Shown piece after piece: positions 36,901 to 46,320 of a stretch of DNA of 64,000 nucleotides. Under the pieces are notes generated by a model. That model saw nothing but the letters and a program-made list of their open reading frames with translations, was not told where the DNA came from and did not search any database. This DNA is from Capnocytophaga stomatis (GTDB taxonomy: Bacteria; Bacteroidota; Bacteroidia; Flavobacteriales; Flavobacteriaceae), in assembly GCF_002302635.1 (NCBI RefSeq), contig NZ_CP022387.1:2604001-2668000 (forward strand), given 5' to 3'. The position numbers were made by a program, and so were the translations under genes. Each line of letters opens with the position of its first letter. Position 1 is the first letter of the stretch.

Positions 36901-36995
36901 TAAATAAAAACTGGACAGAAACAAAAGCCTTTGAAGATGGTCAGGACATTTTAAGACACTTAATACCTAATGAGAATGGAAAGAGAGTACATTAG
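33945..36995 (+). CDS. N6-adenine DNA methyltransferase, Eco57I-like, of a restriction system
   Basis: A 1016-residue protein started at ATG 33945 (MNQVAFFSNLGFDFN). The gamma-type N6-adenine methylase core begins at about residue 305 with KNGIYYTPKKLAQLIVDD. It has SAM motif I, LDPSSGSGMFL (~333), and catalytic motif IV, NPPF (~462). The C-terminal third (from ~680) resembles a target-recognition region (ITKNNFQRPRDVKIFEGNKI, ITRVGDRIKAVYTPNNIVFSVNVFG). The N-terminal 300 residues are unassigned and show no clear nuclease motif, so cleavage is probably done by the next gene, which overlaps it by 26 bp. It is defence cargo inserted between traD and traE. Confidence 0.82.
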   Translation: MNQVAFFSNLGFDFNIDLILKTIDFGENNTLSHKLKDSVFYYKNPNNTNTSFYLVTSSLETTELEQFRKYVWNKNDADIIFYYPNEADEVRMLYAKYSPKVSNNDSVLEVFSTTEKDLDTIEKIRHWQFDSGVFWLNYHSFIDKAKYKGIDKELVATLKGLKDQLSKLLILSISDDNKRNEVIQALIDRTLYIKYLEDNHIINSYFFSHYFNDDKLNYKKLLENNSNTDINKLYKIIHEIFNNALFDQPTIDDKYLTSEVRTLIASSFNHNVNTGQLRLFDFRFDVLPVEFISYIYEVFLSEKQKKNGIYYTPKKLAQLIVDDVIKEDKIGSILDPSSGSGMFLITGYQRLLEIAQKQGLEPEDTIEKIKYRTQLLSENIFGIEKELTAQRFTLFSLSLQIFNRIDPREIKEFIANELKENKKINLFSEYSFFQNIKHANTLNTSDKPFEDKVFSYIVGNPPFFEIPNTEEFKNEISFLNSHQVAISDDTKKVAKNVVGKSQISQCFFLKIKDWSNESTRFGFVSNSSNFDNDYSEVFQFYFYSHYGIEKIYELSRVKKILFEKARESVVAIIFTNNLDENNIIDYYPVDLGLFSEKPFELLTIQEDLVINISQKGLIEKEIGLRDYLVGNEFDRIFINKFNSFSKLENYLSINNESLQGLTRKSNKEIASFLNFSITEFKNSDRKEKKKLQKEFELKNYLNETQNGDYPTPYVYEYTNINHFKIDNYDGYINLSSITKNNFQRPRDVKIFEGNKILITRVGDRIKAVYTPNNIVFSVNVFGIKVKEEGLSYFIVSLLNSYLINYIINIRDKKRFGDNLPRIDGSILKNIPIPKELDKELLIKISYLSQKLTEGKYEYSEKEQELNELIYEMYELSYWEKQRVKDYFLPKSRIGRKKKALDNYKNTLKEIVEFYFESPITIEETSTDFHLIVVKISFGNSSISPQVAKTKKYLLNEIFEQNPNANFLASQEKIFGKDCVYIIKEDINKNWTETKAFEDGQDILRHLIPNENGKRVH

Positions 36996-37695
36996 AATTA
37001 AGAAGCCCAAAAAGATTCCATTTGATATCCGCCTGTTACAAACTTTAGACGATGAGTTTTGGAAAAGTTGGGTGTTTTATTATTTGCTCGACTTTTATAA
37101 AAACTACGATAGTGCGGAACTAAAATCTAAAGTTGAAGAAGAGAAGAAAAAGAAGCCTGCAAGAATTGAACGAGAAATAGCAAAATTTGTGCGTCTCAAA
37201 TTGAAAGCAAACAGAGAATTTGGTTTGAATTTTTCTGTAAAGGGAGAAGAAACAAATGATGAGAGTGTGGAGGGTAATTATGATATTACCATTCATAATA
37301 CATATTGGAAAAATAAAGACTTCTACTTTGAATGTAAAAATTTAGACGGCAGTCAGAACTTGATAGATAAATATGTTTGTTACAATACATACAAAAAAGA
37401 TAGCAATGGGCAAAACATTTTTGATGGTGGGGTATTACGATATTTCAATGGTAAATATGCCCAAGGTTTAAGCTTTGGCGGAATGATTGGTTTTATATTA
37501 GATGGAGATAGCAATAATATTAAGACAGAAATTCTGAAGAAGTTAAATAAAAAATTTCAGATTTCGCCCGAAGGAGATTTGATTAGTATAAAAGATAATT
37601 CAATAGAAGAAAACTCATTTACCTTTGATAGTCTCCATCAACGTAAAAATACAGAATTTACGATACATCATTTGCTTTTTGATTTAGTAAAATAG
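36970..37695 (+). CDS. Putative restriction endonuclease subunit (PD-(D/E)XK-like)
   Basis: A 241-residue protein; the start is ATG 36970 or the in-frame ATG 36976. The segment NYDITIHNTYWKNKDFYFECKN (about residues 102-123) has the spacing of a PD-(D/E)XK nuclease core: Asp, then a strand ending in Glu-Cys-Lys. It overlaps the methyltransferase gene by 26 bp, so the two are coupled and probably work together: methylation protects self DNA while this protein cuts unmodified DNA. The function is inferred from the motif and linkage; I do not recognise a named family. Confidence 0.6.
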   Translation: MRMEREYIRIKKPKKIPFDIRLLQTLDDEFWKSWVFYYLLDFYKNYDSAELKSKVEEEKKKKPARIEREIAKFVRLKLKANREFGLNFSVKGEETNDESVEGNYDITIHNTYWKNKDFYFECKNLDGSQNLIDKYVCYNTYKKDSNGQNIFDGGVLRYFNGKYAQGLSFGGMIGFILDGDSNNIKTEILKKLNKKFQISPEGDLISIKDNSIEENSFTFDSLHQRKNTEFTIHHLLFDLVK

Positions 37696-37948
37696 AGCTC
37701 TGAAAGAACTTTTTCACTTACACAGATTATGGGATACTCCTGCATCGTTGAATTTTAGCACCCAAGACAAGTTGGAACAACGAGATCATAATAATGGAAT
37801 CATTCTCATTTATTATTGTCGTTAACAGCATAATTTATTTATAACCAAGCAATCTCCTTTTGAGCAAGTTTATTTTCTTTCTAGTTTTATATGCTCTGTC
37901 TATTAAACCGAAGTTCAATCTCTCTCCAAAATTGCATTTTGATTCTTA

Positions 37949-38048
37949 TTTAACCCAAATTCCGTATTAAAAATTTCTCAAAAAACGATTACAAGTGTGT
38001 GTAAAACAGTTTATGCTAAACAATAATTCAATGCGTAATTTGGGTTTA
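37949..38048. repeat. Inverted repeat between convergent defence units
   Basis: TTTAACCCAAATTCCG (37949-37964) faces CGTAATTTGGGTTTAA (38033-38048), nearly complementary, about 68 bp apart. It lies in the 378-bp gap between the nuclease and helicase 3' ends. It may be the end of a small insertion remnant or a large terminator. The first part of the gap (37696-37950) reads open for about 40 codons (ELFHLHRLWDTPASLNF) but is not recognised. Confidence 0.5.
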
Positions 38049-38073
38049 ATTATCTTTTGTGGTCTTTTTGTTG

Positions 38074-41000
38074 TTACTGCATCGTTTCTGCCATCACACT
38101 AAAATAAGGCTGTTGGCTCCACAATTCTTTGTTTCCAATCACGTAACAGCGTTTTTTTGCACGAGTAAGAGCCACATTGAGCATATTAGGCTTTGAAGAT
38201 GCCCATTGACGAGAACCAACTTTATCTGGATGACTTCCTAAAACAAGGAATACTACATCTGCTTCTTTTCCTTGGAATGTGTGAATCGTACCACATTGAA
38301 CATTTTCGAAATTATTTAATGCTTCTCTGCATTTATCTGCAACTGCTTTAAAAGGAGATATTACATAAATATCCCCTAAATATGTTTTTCTTAATCCACT
38401 GATTTTTTCTTTGAGTAATTCAATTTCCTCATTAATAACTTGGCTATCTCCTGAACCATTACCAACAACATCAAACCAACAAGATTCACCAATATATTCT
38501 TGTTCGTTTTTATCTTTCGTGCCTTTTACCATTTGATTTTCGTACGCTATTTCATTGGCTATATCGACATTGGGTTAAAACATCTTCGGTGGGTTCTCAG
38601 TGGAAATCCAGTCCAAACATCTCCCATTTGTGTTCCGTATTTGGAAATTCTGTCGGCTAACTGTTGAGCAGAACCGTTGTATGGAGACCAAACAGAATCA
38701 ATATTTTGATGTTTTATCAATCCATCAACCAAAGTTTTGGGAATAGTAACCACAGGCTCTACTTGTATTGGATCACCTACAATAACACATCGTTTTGAGC
38801 GTTGAATCAGACCTGCAACTGATTGAGGCGTGGCTTGTCCTGCTTCATCTATTAATAACCATCCGATTTGATTTTTTGCCATATTAGGAAACAATTTACT
38901 TGCCGAAGCTAATGATGTAGAAACCACTGGAACACAGAAAAAGAAAGTATCCCAAAGTGATTGTATTAGTTCTTCATCAATTTTCGCTCTACCTGTAATC
39001 ATTTCAAAAAAAGAATTCAAATTATTTTTGAATTGTTTGGCGTTGTTAAGAATTGTATATTTATGAACTTCGAGAGCATTTAAAAATATTTCACTACGAA
39101 GTTTTGCTATAAATTCTGAATGATATGGAGAGAGTAAATGAATTTCTTTCAAATCTTTACCATAGAATTTTTCATCAAAAAGATTCTTTTCCTCAATTTT
39201 GTAATCTTGGGTAAGTTGAGATTTTAAGTTTTCATATTCTTTTTCAAATCTCTCAATTTGATTTAATTGATTTTGAAAGCTTTTGAGTTGATTTTCAACA
39301 ATATTCAATTCAGAACTCTTTTTCTCAATTTGAGAGTTAAGTTGCTTTATTTCCGATGAAATACTATCAAATTCGCTTAAAATCTCACTTATTTCATTGT
39401 TCCATTTTTTATAATTTTCTGTATTAAACAACTTTTGGAAGAAAAAGAAAATAGGCTTTTTATTATTATGAAAATTCAAAGAAATTTTTACATTTTCTTG
39501 CTCTTTGTCTTTTTCGTTTTTTCTAATTTCTAATGCCTTTAAATCATTAATAAATTGATTTTTAGCGGTTTCTTTTTCTATTTTAGAAATGTCCAACTCC
39601 TTTTTTAAAGCTATATTTTTTCTAAACTCATCAAATCTATTGTGAAAATCGACTGCTATCGTTTTGAAAGTATTAAACTCTTTCAATTTTTTCTCAAAAT
39701 TATTTTTTGCGTTTTCGAAATTTGATAGGATTTCCCTTTTTTTACTTGGATTTTTCTCTTGTTCTGATTGAATTTTTACTAAATAATTTTGAAAGTTATT
39801 TACTTCTTTATCAACTATGCTATTTCCATTTTCATCTTTTATAAATGATTTCCAAAAGAAATTGTGGAATTTACTTTTATTTTCGGAATTCCCCAATGCA
39901 GCAGCTAAAATTCCCCAATTTTCACTGCCAGTTAATTCCTCTTTTGCAAATTCCCCAAAATAATCTGCATTTGAAAAGGCTTTTTTGTCAATTTTTTTCA
40001 ACTGAGGCAATTCCTTACTGATATTTTCCACCGCTGCATTGTTATTACTCGCTACAACAATACCAAAATTCTTTTGTAATGAAGCATTTAAAGGATAAAC
40101 ATATTGGTATCTATCTTTAAAATCTAATTTTACACCTTTTCCAAAAAGATTATCAGTGCCAATGTTAGTAATATACTTGGCTCTATCCACTATGATTTGA
40201 GCAATCACATCTAACAAAAGTGTGGTTTTACCCGTTCCGGGAGGTCCATTTACGCCTTGCAAACCTGAGTTGTTATTCAAATCTTTAAAAATAGAATTTA
40301 CAGCACCTAATTGAGCAGTACAAAGTCCATATTGAGGAGACGAAGCCCATTTTCCTTCAGTTAAATATTCTGGATGGATGGTTTTAAAAAGTTCCTCTTT
40401 ATTTTTAATCAAATCTAATTTTTGCTGATAGGGAGTAAGAGTCAAATAATCTTGTAATGTGAGTGATAATTCAGTTTTTTTATCAATCAAATTATTCAAA
40501 TCTTCTAAGAAAAAGCTATTTAGAAACGGAGCATCAAGCTCAGTATTTATGCTAACATCTTTTTCAAGATAATAAACTTTTATTTCTTTTGTATTCCAAG
40601 GAGTTAATTGTTTGAGATAGTCTATTTCTTTATTTATAAAATCCCAAGTTATAACTTCACCTTTTGAGTTTTCATTATCTTGATTTTTGAGAATATTAAA
40701 CCGTTCAGAATACTCATCTTGTACATTTTGAAGTAATTGAAACACGGAAGAAATATCTCTTTTGTTGTGTAAAATAGTTAATCCCAAAACATAACTTGCT
40801 AATGTATAGCTATTAGCATCAGGTTGTCCTTTTTCATCAAGAATAATTGAAGAAAGACAAGTAAAACCACTCACTTTCTCTTCCCAAAGTACCTTTTCCT
40901 TGCTTGGAAATAAATTTTCAATATGATTTACAATATTCTCTTTTGAAATTTCCCCAAAAAACAGTGTGTAGATTCTTTTTTTACCTTTTTCAATAGTTTT

Positions 41001-41114
41001 GGGTGTATTCCAAGGAAGTTGATTTTTTATTTCTATAACAGAATCCTTATCTAAGTCAGGAAAATTGAAGATTTCTACATTTCTCCAAAAATGTAAAATG
41101 TCTTTTTGAGGCAT
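38074..41114 (-). pseudogene. SF1 helicase (AAA_11/AAA_12 type), split by one frameshift
   Basis: Two frames make one helicase of about 1013 residues. The first, 41114 down to 38559, contains Walker A GVNGPPGTGKTTL (~300), a long coiled coil (~450-640) and the DEAG-type Walker B WLLIDEAGQATPQSVAGL with VIVGDPIQVEPVV. It ends prematurely after THRRCFNPMSI. Shifting one base at about 38566 restores FDIANEIAYENQMVKGTK and joins the second part (38532 to 38074), which holds the C-terminal motifs CGTIHTFQGKEADVVFL and NVALTRAKKRCYVIG. The protein is Upf1/Dna2-like. The gene is last in a four-gene operon, 12 bp after the second ATPase. A single missing T could be true decay or a sequencing error. 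Confidence 0.85.
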
Positions 41115-41126
41115 ATTTTATTCAAT

Positions 41127-43262
41127 TTATTTTTTAATTTCTATTTTAAATCCATATTGCTCGGCAAGAGCCTTTAATTCATTTTCTCTGATTTTTTTCT
41201 CATTTTCTTTGCAAAAATTAGGATATACCTCACAAAACATCTCGTTAAGTTTATACTTTAAAATAGGTTCATCTATTAGTTTTATAAGTTCGAGGGCTTC
41301 TGATTTTTCTTTATCAGACATTATTATTTGTGCTTTATACTTATCTTCTTCTTTTTTATTTGTTTTTTTCTTATATTCTTCCTCCTTTCTATATTCTTCT
41401 TTTTGTTGATTCAGTTTTTCTAATAATTGATTGATTCTATTTTTCGCAAACTCTCCAATTAAAGATTCTTTCATAAAAAACGAACTGGATAACATCATTG
41501 AAATATTTCCTGCAAATGTATTTTTATTTTCTATCTCACCTTCTCCTAAAAATAATACATTTTGCTTTGGAATATCGGATAGAATAAAAGGAGAATGCGT
41601 ACAAAACAGTATATTTATTCCTTTTATATTATTTATATTTTTTTCTATATTTTTTAATTTTTCTAATAATTCAAAAACAAATCTTCTTTGGTATTCGGGA
41701 TGAAAATACAACTCAATCTCATCAAAAATAATATTGATATAATGATATTTCTTTTTGCCAGAATTAGAATTATGAACAGAATTGACATTCAAAATATGAT
41801 ATAATACCGACTGTGTGGTATGTGCCAAATGTTGCTCTCCCGAACTTAAAGTACTCATTTCCGAAGAAGAGCTTTCATTCTCCTTATCATTTTTAATTTT
41901 AATTGTAAAACGATGGCAACCAATAGGGATTAGTTCTTCTTTCGAAATATTTTTAATTTTATCTATTCTATTAATTAAATTATCTATTTGAATTTCAAAT
42001 CGATAAATTCCATTCTCTTCATTCCATTTGGATTGACTATCATTTTTCAAAATATCAAAACGAATAAGATTAAGAACTTGCCTCAATTTTAAAGTAATAT
42101 GACTTTTGTCTTCTTTTAGCTTATCCAATACTTCTTTGGAGATTTTTTTTTCATCATCGAATGGATTAATACGTTGATAATCTTTATAAACTCTACAAAT
42201 TTTTTCAATCTTGAAAATCACATAACTTTTTAGCAGTTCATAATTTGGAGTTTTTTCAGGATTAGATATTTCTTCACCATAAATGTGTTGATATACTAAT
42301 GAAATATCCGCTTTTTTCGCTAATTCATTAATTCTTTCATCATTAAATTTATTGGCATCTATCTCAAAAATTACTTTTTCTATTTCTTTCCCAACTAAAA
42401 CTTCTTTATTATTTGTTAATAAAATATTTGTCATCAGTCGGGTTTGAGCCAAATGAAGTTCCGAATTGACATTGATATTCCCGTTTATTCGGTAAGGGTT
42501 TATAACCAATGGCGTTTGATAGCCATCATTTTTATGAAATAAGGCGGAAATCCATTCTCCTAAAAATTCTTCATTAAGCCCATAGAGAGAATAGTTAATT
42601 GCTATACTGTAAAAGAATTTTTCTTTATCGTCAATCTTTAACCACTCTTCTCCTTTTAATTGAAAATACTTAATCTTGCTATCAGAAAAAGAAATTTTAT
42701 ACAAATTATCCTCTTTTTCATAATAAATTTCAATTTTTAAATCTTCATATATTTTTTTTATCTCTTTTTTTCTTTCTTCTAATCTTTTTATTACTTGATT
42801 TTCAATATCATAATTAAATTCTATATTAAATTTTTTATTAGAATGTTGATTTTTTATTTCAGATATTTTTTCTTCCACTTTTGATATTTCATCCTCATTA
42901 AGATAATCAGATGTCTTTATATCTTCTATATCCTTGTCTATTTTATCGGGATTATATAAAATTCCTTCTTTTGATGCAATAACGAAACAAGTCGCATAAA
43001 ATAATTCTAATAACGAACTCTTCCCGCTTCCGTTTTTCCCTACCAAAGCAGAAATATTGATTTTCAATTCTGAATCTGCCAATTGATATAAATTTTCAGG
43101 AACAGACGATTTATCTTTCTTTACATCTATTACTTCTCCGTTAGCATTTTGCTCAAAAGCATATTCATTATAAAATTGGTATATTTTATCTTCTTTTAGA
43201 TTTTTTAAAAATCTTTTATCACAACCTTTAAGAGGTCGTATAGCTAATAGTTTAAAGCTCAT
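41127..43262 (-). CDS. ABC/SMC-like ATPase 2 of the defence operon
   Basis: A 711-residue ATPase with Walker A GKNGSGKSS at 75-83, an inserted coiled-coil-rich centre (~110-200, 330-430), the ABC signature LSSGEQHL (~475), Walker B YINIIFDEIELYFHP and the H-loop THSPFILSDIP. It is a paralogue of the ATPase at 44184: both share the tail F.GNI or FGANI, then SSSFFMKESLIGEFAKNRI or AHSFFVENGLIGDFAKSKI. It starts 1 bp after the HNH gene, so it is tightly coupled. It probably senses DNA or phage replication intermediates and controls the nuclease; this is inferred from comparison with Septu-type ATPase/HNH pairs. Confidence 0.8.
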   Translation of the reverse strand: MSFKLLAIRPLKGCDKRFLKNLKEDKIYQFYNEYAFEQNANGEVIDVKKDKSSVPENLYQLADSELKINISALVGKNGSGKSSLLELFYATCFVIASKEGILYNPDKIDKDIEDIKTSDYLNEDEISKVEEKISEIKNQHSNKKFNIEFNYDIENQVIKRLEERKKEIKKIYEDLKIEIYYEKEDNLYKISFSDSKIKYFQLKGEEWLKIDDKEKFFYSIAINYSLYGLNEEFLGEWISALFHKNDGYQTPLVINPYRINGNINVNSELHLAQTRLMTNILLTNNKEVLVGKEIEKVIFEIDANKFNDERINELAKKADISLVYQHIYGEEISNPEKTPNYELLKSYVIFKIEKICRVYKDYQRINPFDDEKKISKEVLDKLKEDKSHITLKLRQVLNLIRFDILKNDSQSKWNEENGIYRFEIQIDNLINRIDKIKNISKEELIPIGCHRFTIKIKNDKENESSSSEMSTLSSGEQHLAHTTQSVLYHILNVNSVHNSNSGKKKYHYINIIFDEIELYFHPEYQRRFVFELLEKLKNIEKNINNIKGINILFCTHSPFILSDIPKQNVLFLGEGEIENKNTFAGNISMMLSSSFFMKESLIGEFAKNRINQLLEKLNQQKEEYRKEEEYKKKTNKKEEDKYKAQIIMSDKEKSEALELIKLIDEPILKYKLNEMFCEVYPNFCKENEKKIRENELKALAEQYGFKIEIKK

Positions 43263-43263
43263 T

Positions 43264-44187
43264 TCATTTCAATTTTACAATTCCTAATTCGGTTAAGATG
43301 TCTTTTTTAATTTTGCTGAGTGGTCTTCGGTCAAATTTATCTTCGGCAAGATGAGCCCCAAAAGCCAAACGGTAAACTTCTTCACGAGTGAGATTTGCTC
43401 CTTCTAGTGTTTTATTAAGAATTTCAATATAATTTTCGGAATAGGCTTGGCGAATTTTTAGTAAATCTTCTACTTCGTCTTGATGCGTTTTGTAAATTTC
43501 TTCTAACTCAAATGCTTTTACAGAATCTTTGGAAAAATCATTTTCAGTTACAATTTTTACACGAGGTTTTTCATAGGCATCTAAATCATAACTGAAAGTA
43601 AATTTCAAATCATCGACTTTATGGTAAGGGTGAAAATGAGTATCTAACTCAAAATCATAAGCTCCCTTCAGTCTACTATTACAGATATTACAGCTAGGGA
43701 TTAAATTATAAAACGACAAAGCTAAAAGAGGATATTTACTTTTTGGAAACCAATGATCAAAATCAGGACGCACAATTTTTTTCCCTTTTTCTGAAATCAC
43801 TGTTTTTGTATACATTCTCCCACAATATGGACAAGTGGGAATATCTAATTTTTCCGCCAAATGGTAAGCATTATATTTGTCATATTTTATCCAATTGTCA
43901 TAATGAAAAAGTTGTTTTATTTTGCCCTTTTTTGAAAACTTTGTTTTTATCTTATCTAATTCCGTTGGCAAGCCTATTAATACTTTTTTCAAGTTTTCTT
44001 CATTTTCAAAAAAAATTTGTATTGCATAATCAATTCCTTTAATTTGTTGGATTTTCATATTAGTAATAGGTGGTTTATCTTTGAAATTATTACCTTTTAT
44101 CCTTTTCTGGATAATGTATTTCATTATCTGATAGTGATAATCTCTTGCTCTTATTATATTCGGTTTATTTATATCTATGTAAATCAT
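43264..44187 (-). CDS. HNH endonuclease of the defence operon (PtuB-like)
   Basis: A 307-residue protein with a complete HNH/zinc core: CPYC at 119-122, DFDHWFPKSKYP with His145, SFYNLIPSC with Asn161, and CNICN (Cys166, Cys169, Asn170). The four Cys would hold a zinc ion, and Asp144/His145 and Asn161/Asn170 are the likely catalytic residues. The core pattern resembles PtuB of Septu and related retron nucleases. Its ATG overlaps the upstream ATPase stop by 4 bp and its own stop is 1 bp from the next ATPase start, so it lies between two paralogous ATPases. It is expected to degrade nucleic acid upon activation. Confidence 0.85.
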   Translation of the reverse strand: MIYIDINKPNIIRARDYHYQIMKYIIQKRIKGNNFKDKPPITNMKIQQIKGIDYAIQIFFENEENLKKVLIGLPTELDKIKTKFSKKGKIKQLFHYDNWIKYDKYNAYHLAEKLDIPTCPYCGRMYTKTVISEKGKKIVRPDFDHWFPKSKYPLLALSFYNLIPSCNICNSRLKGAYDFELDTHFHPYHKVDDLKFTFSYDLDAYEKPRVKIVTENDFSKDSVKAFELEEIYKTHQDEVEDLLKIRQAYSENYIEILNKTLEGANLTREEVYRLAFGAHLAEDKFDRRPLSKIKKDILTELGIVKLK

Positions 44188-46172
44188 TTTCTTAATCTTT
44201 TTAGTTTTTTAATTTCTTCTTCGATGATTTGGTTGTGATAATGGTCATCGGGAACCAATTCAGTAATCATTTCGGTAAGTTTTAACTTTAGTACTCTTTC
44301 ATCAATCAAATTGATGACTTTCTTATAATATTTCAATTCTTTTTCAAAATTTTCACCCTGATTGGTTTTATTTTCATTTATCCAAGTAATGGTTTCTTCT
44401 ATTTTCGATTTTGCAAAATCACCAATCAATCCGTTCTCTACAAAGAAGGAGTGTGCTAACAAATCCGTAATATTTGCTCCAAATGTTTTTTGTACTTTGT
44501 TTTCTTCGGGAACAACTTCTAAAAAATCCCCCCGCCTTTGTATGAAAACCACATTATTCATTGGTAAATCCGACAAAGTCAAAGGGTCGTGCGTGGTAAT
44601 GATAATTTGTAAATTAGGTTTTAGGAGTAGATTTTCAAAGAAATATGGCAACGCCTTCAAAATTGCATTCACATATTTTTTCTTCCAAAGTGGGTGAAAG
44701 CCCAAATCTGCTTCATCTAATAGTAAAATATAGTTTTGTGTATTGGATAAAAATTGTCTTTCTTCCACTAAATTCATATCAATAAAATCATATAATTTTG
44801 AAAATAAATTAAGTGTTGCCGTTTCCCCCGAACTCATATTTCTGTCTGTGGGATAAAACGATAAAAAACCTTCTACATAATCCATTTCATCTATTTTCCT
44901 CTCATATTTTGGATAATAATGGAAAAGATTGGTAATTATCTCTTTATGCAATTCTAATATCTCTTTTAATTCGCTTAAATCGAGCCAAATACTCTGTTTT
45001 GTTATTTTATCAGGATTTTTTTCTTTTTCGAAAAGAGTAAATAGTTTTTCAATAAATAATTTAATTTTTTCATATTCAAAAATTTTCTTTTTATGACCTC
45101 CTTTCTCAATAAAACTTTCTTTAATAAAATAAAGGAAAACATCTTTTGCAGAATGATTTGCAAACCTTTCCATTTGGTATGGCTCTGGTATATGCCCTTC
45201 TTCAAGCCAAGTATTATGTTTTTCCATTTGATTTATAATCATTGTCATAAAACATTGGATAACATATCTTTCTAATAGGTATTTATTTACTTTTTCTTGA
45301 TTTGTAACGTTACTATTTTTATCAAAAATTCTTATGGAATGCCATTTTTTATATTCTTCTTGTAGTTTATCTAAAATTAACTGAATAATGGATTGTAAAG
45401 GCATCGGCGTATTCCAAAAATTCACTTTTCCCTTATCATCATAATCAATATTTGTTTCTCTAAAATACAATACGCCTATTTTATATTCAGGAAGATTAAA
45501 AATATCACGAAAAACAGAATTGTTTTGAAAAATAGATGATTGCATTAACTCAATCTGCCTCATAGACTCTTTAAACTTCAATTCTTCGTGCAGAGGATAT
45601 TTCCACCCAGATTCGTTAGTTCCTTTTTTATCAATATTCTCCAAATCTTTTTGGATGTATTTATCAAGAGAAATATCATATTTATCCACTTCATCAAAAT
45701 CCGGATTGTACTTTAAATCAAAATGGGGAGAGTAATAAATAGATTGGTATTCTTGTTTTGAAGCATATTCTAACTCTGATGTTTCACCACTATCAGATTT
45801 TATATAAATATTGGTATAACCTGCTTCATACAAAACCTTGGTTTGCCCATTCTCTTCCACCAAAACTACACAAAGATTATGAGGGAAAGCTCCGTTATAG
45901 CCAGAATTAGCAAATATATTTCGTATGATATCTAAAACAGATGACTTCCCAACACCATTTGCTCCAACAATAGCACTGAGTAAATTTATTTTACATTGGC
46001 TTCCAGAAATATTAAAAAAATCAGGAATGTATTTTTCATTCAACTTTTTTGTTACACACAGATTGCGACCTTGCTCTTCAAAATTATACAGATACTTTCC
46101 TCCAAAATTTAAGGTTTGGGGAGTTTCTAGCTTTAAAAATCCGTGTTCCTTCAGATATATACTTACGATCAT
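44184..46172 (-). CDS. ABC/SMC-like ATPase 1 of the defence operon
   Basis: A 662-residue ATPase, first gene of the operon. Walker A GANGVGKSS is at 70-78, the ABC signature is MSSGETATLNLF (~455), Walker B is YILLLDEADLGFHPLW, and the H-loop is TTHDPLTLSDLP. The region between is long, helical and rich in Phe, Tyr and Trp. The C-terminal segment FGANITDLLAHSFFVENGLIGDFAKSKI is shared with the second ATPase at 41127, so the two are paralogues and may form a heteromer. It is coupled to the HNH gene by an ATGA overlap. The family resembles PtuA and other overcoming-lysogenisation-defect-like ATPases in anti-phage systems. Confidence 0.8.
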   Translation of the reverse strand: MIVSIYLKEHGFLKLETPQTLNFGGKYLYNFEEQGRNLCVTKKLNEKYIPDFFNISGSQCKINLLSAIVGANGVGKSSVLDIIRNIFANSGYNGAFPHNLCVVLVEENGQTKVLYEAGYTNIYIKSDSGETSELEYASKQEYQSIYYSPHFDLKYNPDFDEVDKYDISLDKYIQKDLENIDKKGTNESGWKYPLHEELKFKESMRQIELMQSSIFQNNSVFRDIFNLPEYKIGVLYFRETNIDYDDKGKVNFWNTPMPLQSIIQLILDKLQEEYKKWHSIRIFDKNSNVTNQEKVNKYLLERYVIQCFMTMIINQMEKHNTWLEEGHIPEPYQMERFANHSAKDVFLYFIKESFIEKGGHKKKIFEYEKIKLFIEKLFTLFEKEKNPDKITKQSIWLDLSELKEILELHKEIITNLFHYYPKYERKIDEMDYVEGFLSFYPTDRNMSSGETATLNLFSKLYDFIDMNLVEERQFLSNTQNYILLLDEADLGFHPLWKKKYVNAILKALPYFFENLLLKPNLQIIITTHDPLTLSDLPMNNVVFIQRRGDFLEVVPEENKVQKTFGANITDLLAHSFFVENGLIGDFAKSKIEETITWINENKTNQGENFEKELKYYKKVINLIDERVLKLKLTEMITELVPDDHYHNQIIEEEIKKLKRLRK

Positions 46173-46196
46173 TTTTCAATTATAAATAAGGTATTG

Positions 46197-46228
46197 CAAA
46201 TATACAAATAATTCTTAACAACTGCCAA
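46197..46228 (-). promoter_or_regulatory. Promoter of the ATPase-HNH-ATPase-helicase operon
   Basis: On the minus strand, TTGG (46225-46228) and a perfect TATATTTG (46197-46204) are separated by 20 bp and lie 25 bp before the ATPase start at 46172. Confidence 0.6.
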
Positions 46229-46320
46229 TCCCTGCCATCTTCTTCCATTTGCTACCACTTTGATTTTCAGTGGATATTATGAATCTACTTTTGCCTTAAA
46301 ATTTTAAAAACGTTAAAAAA

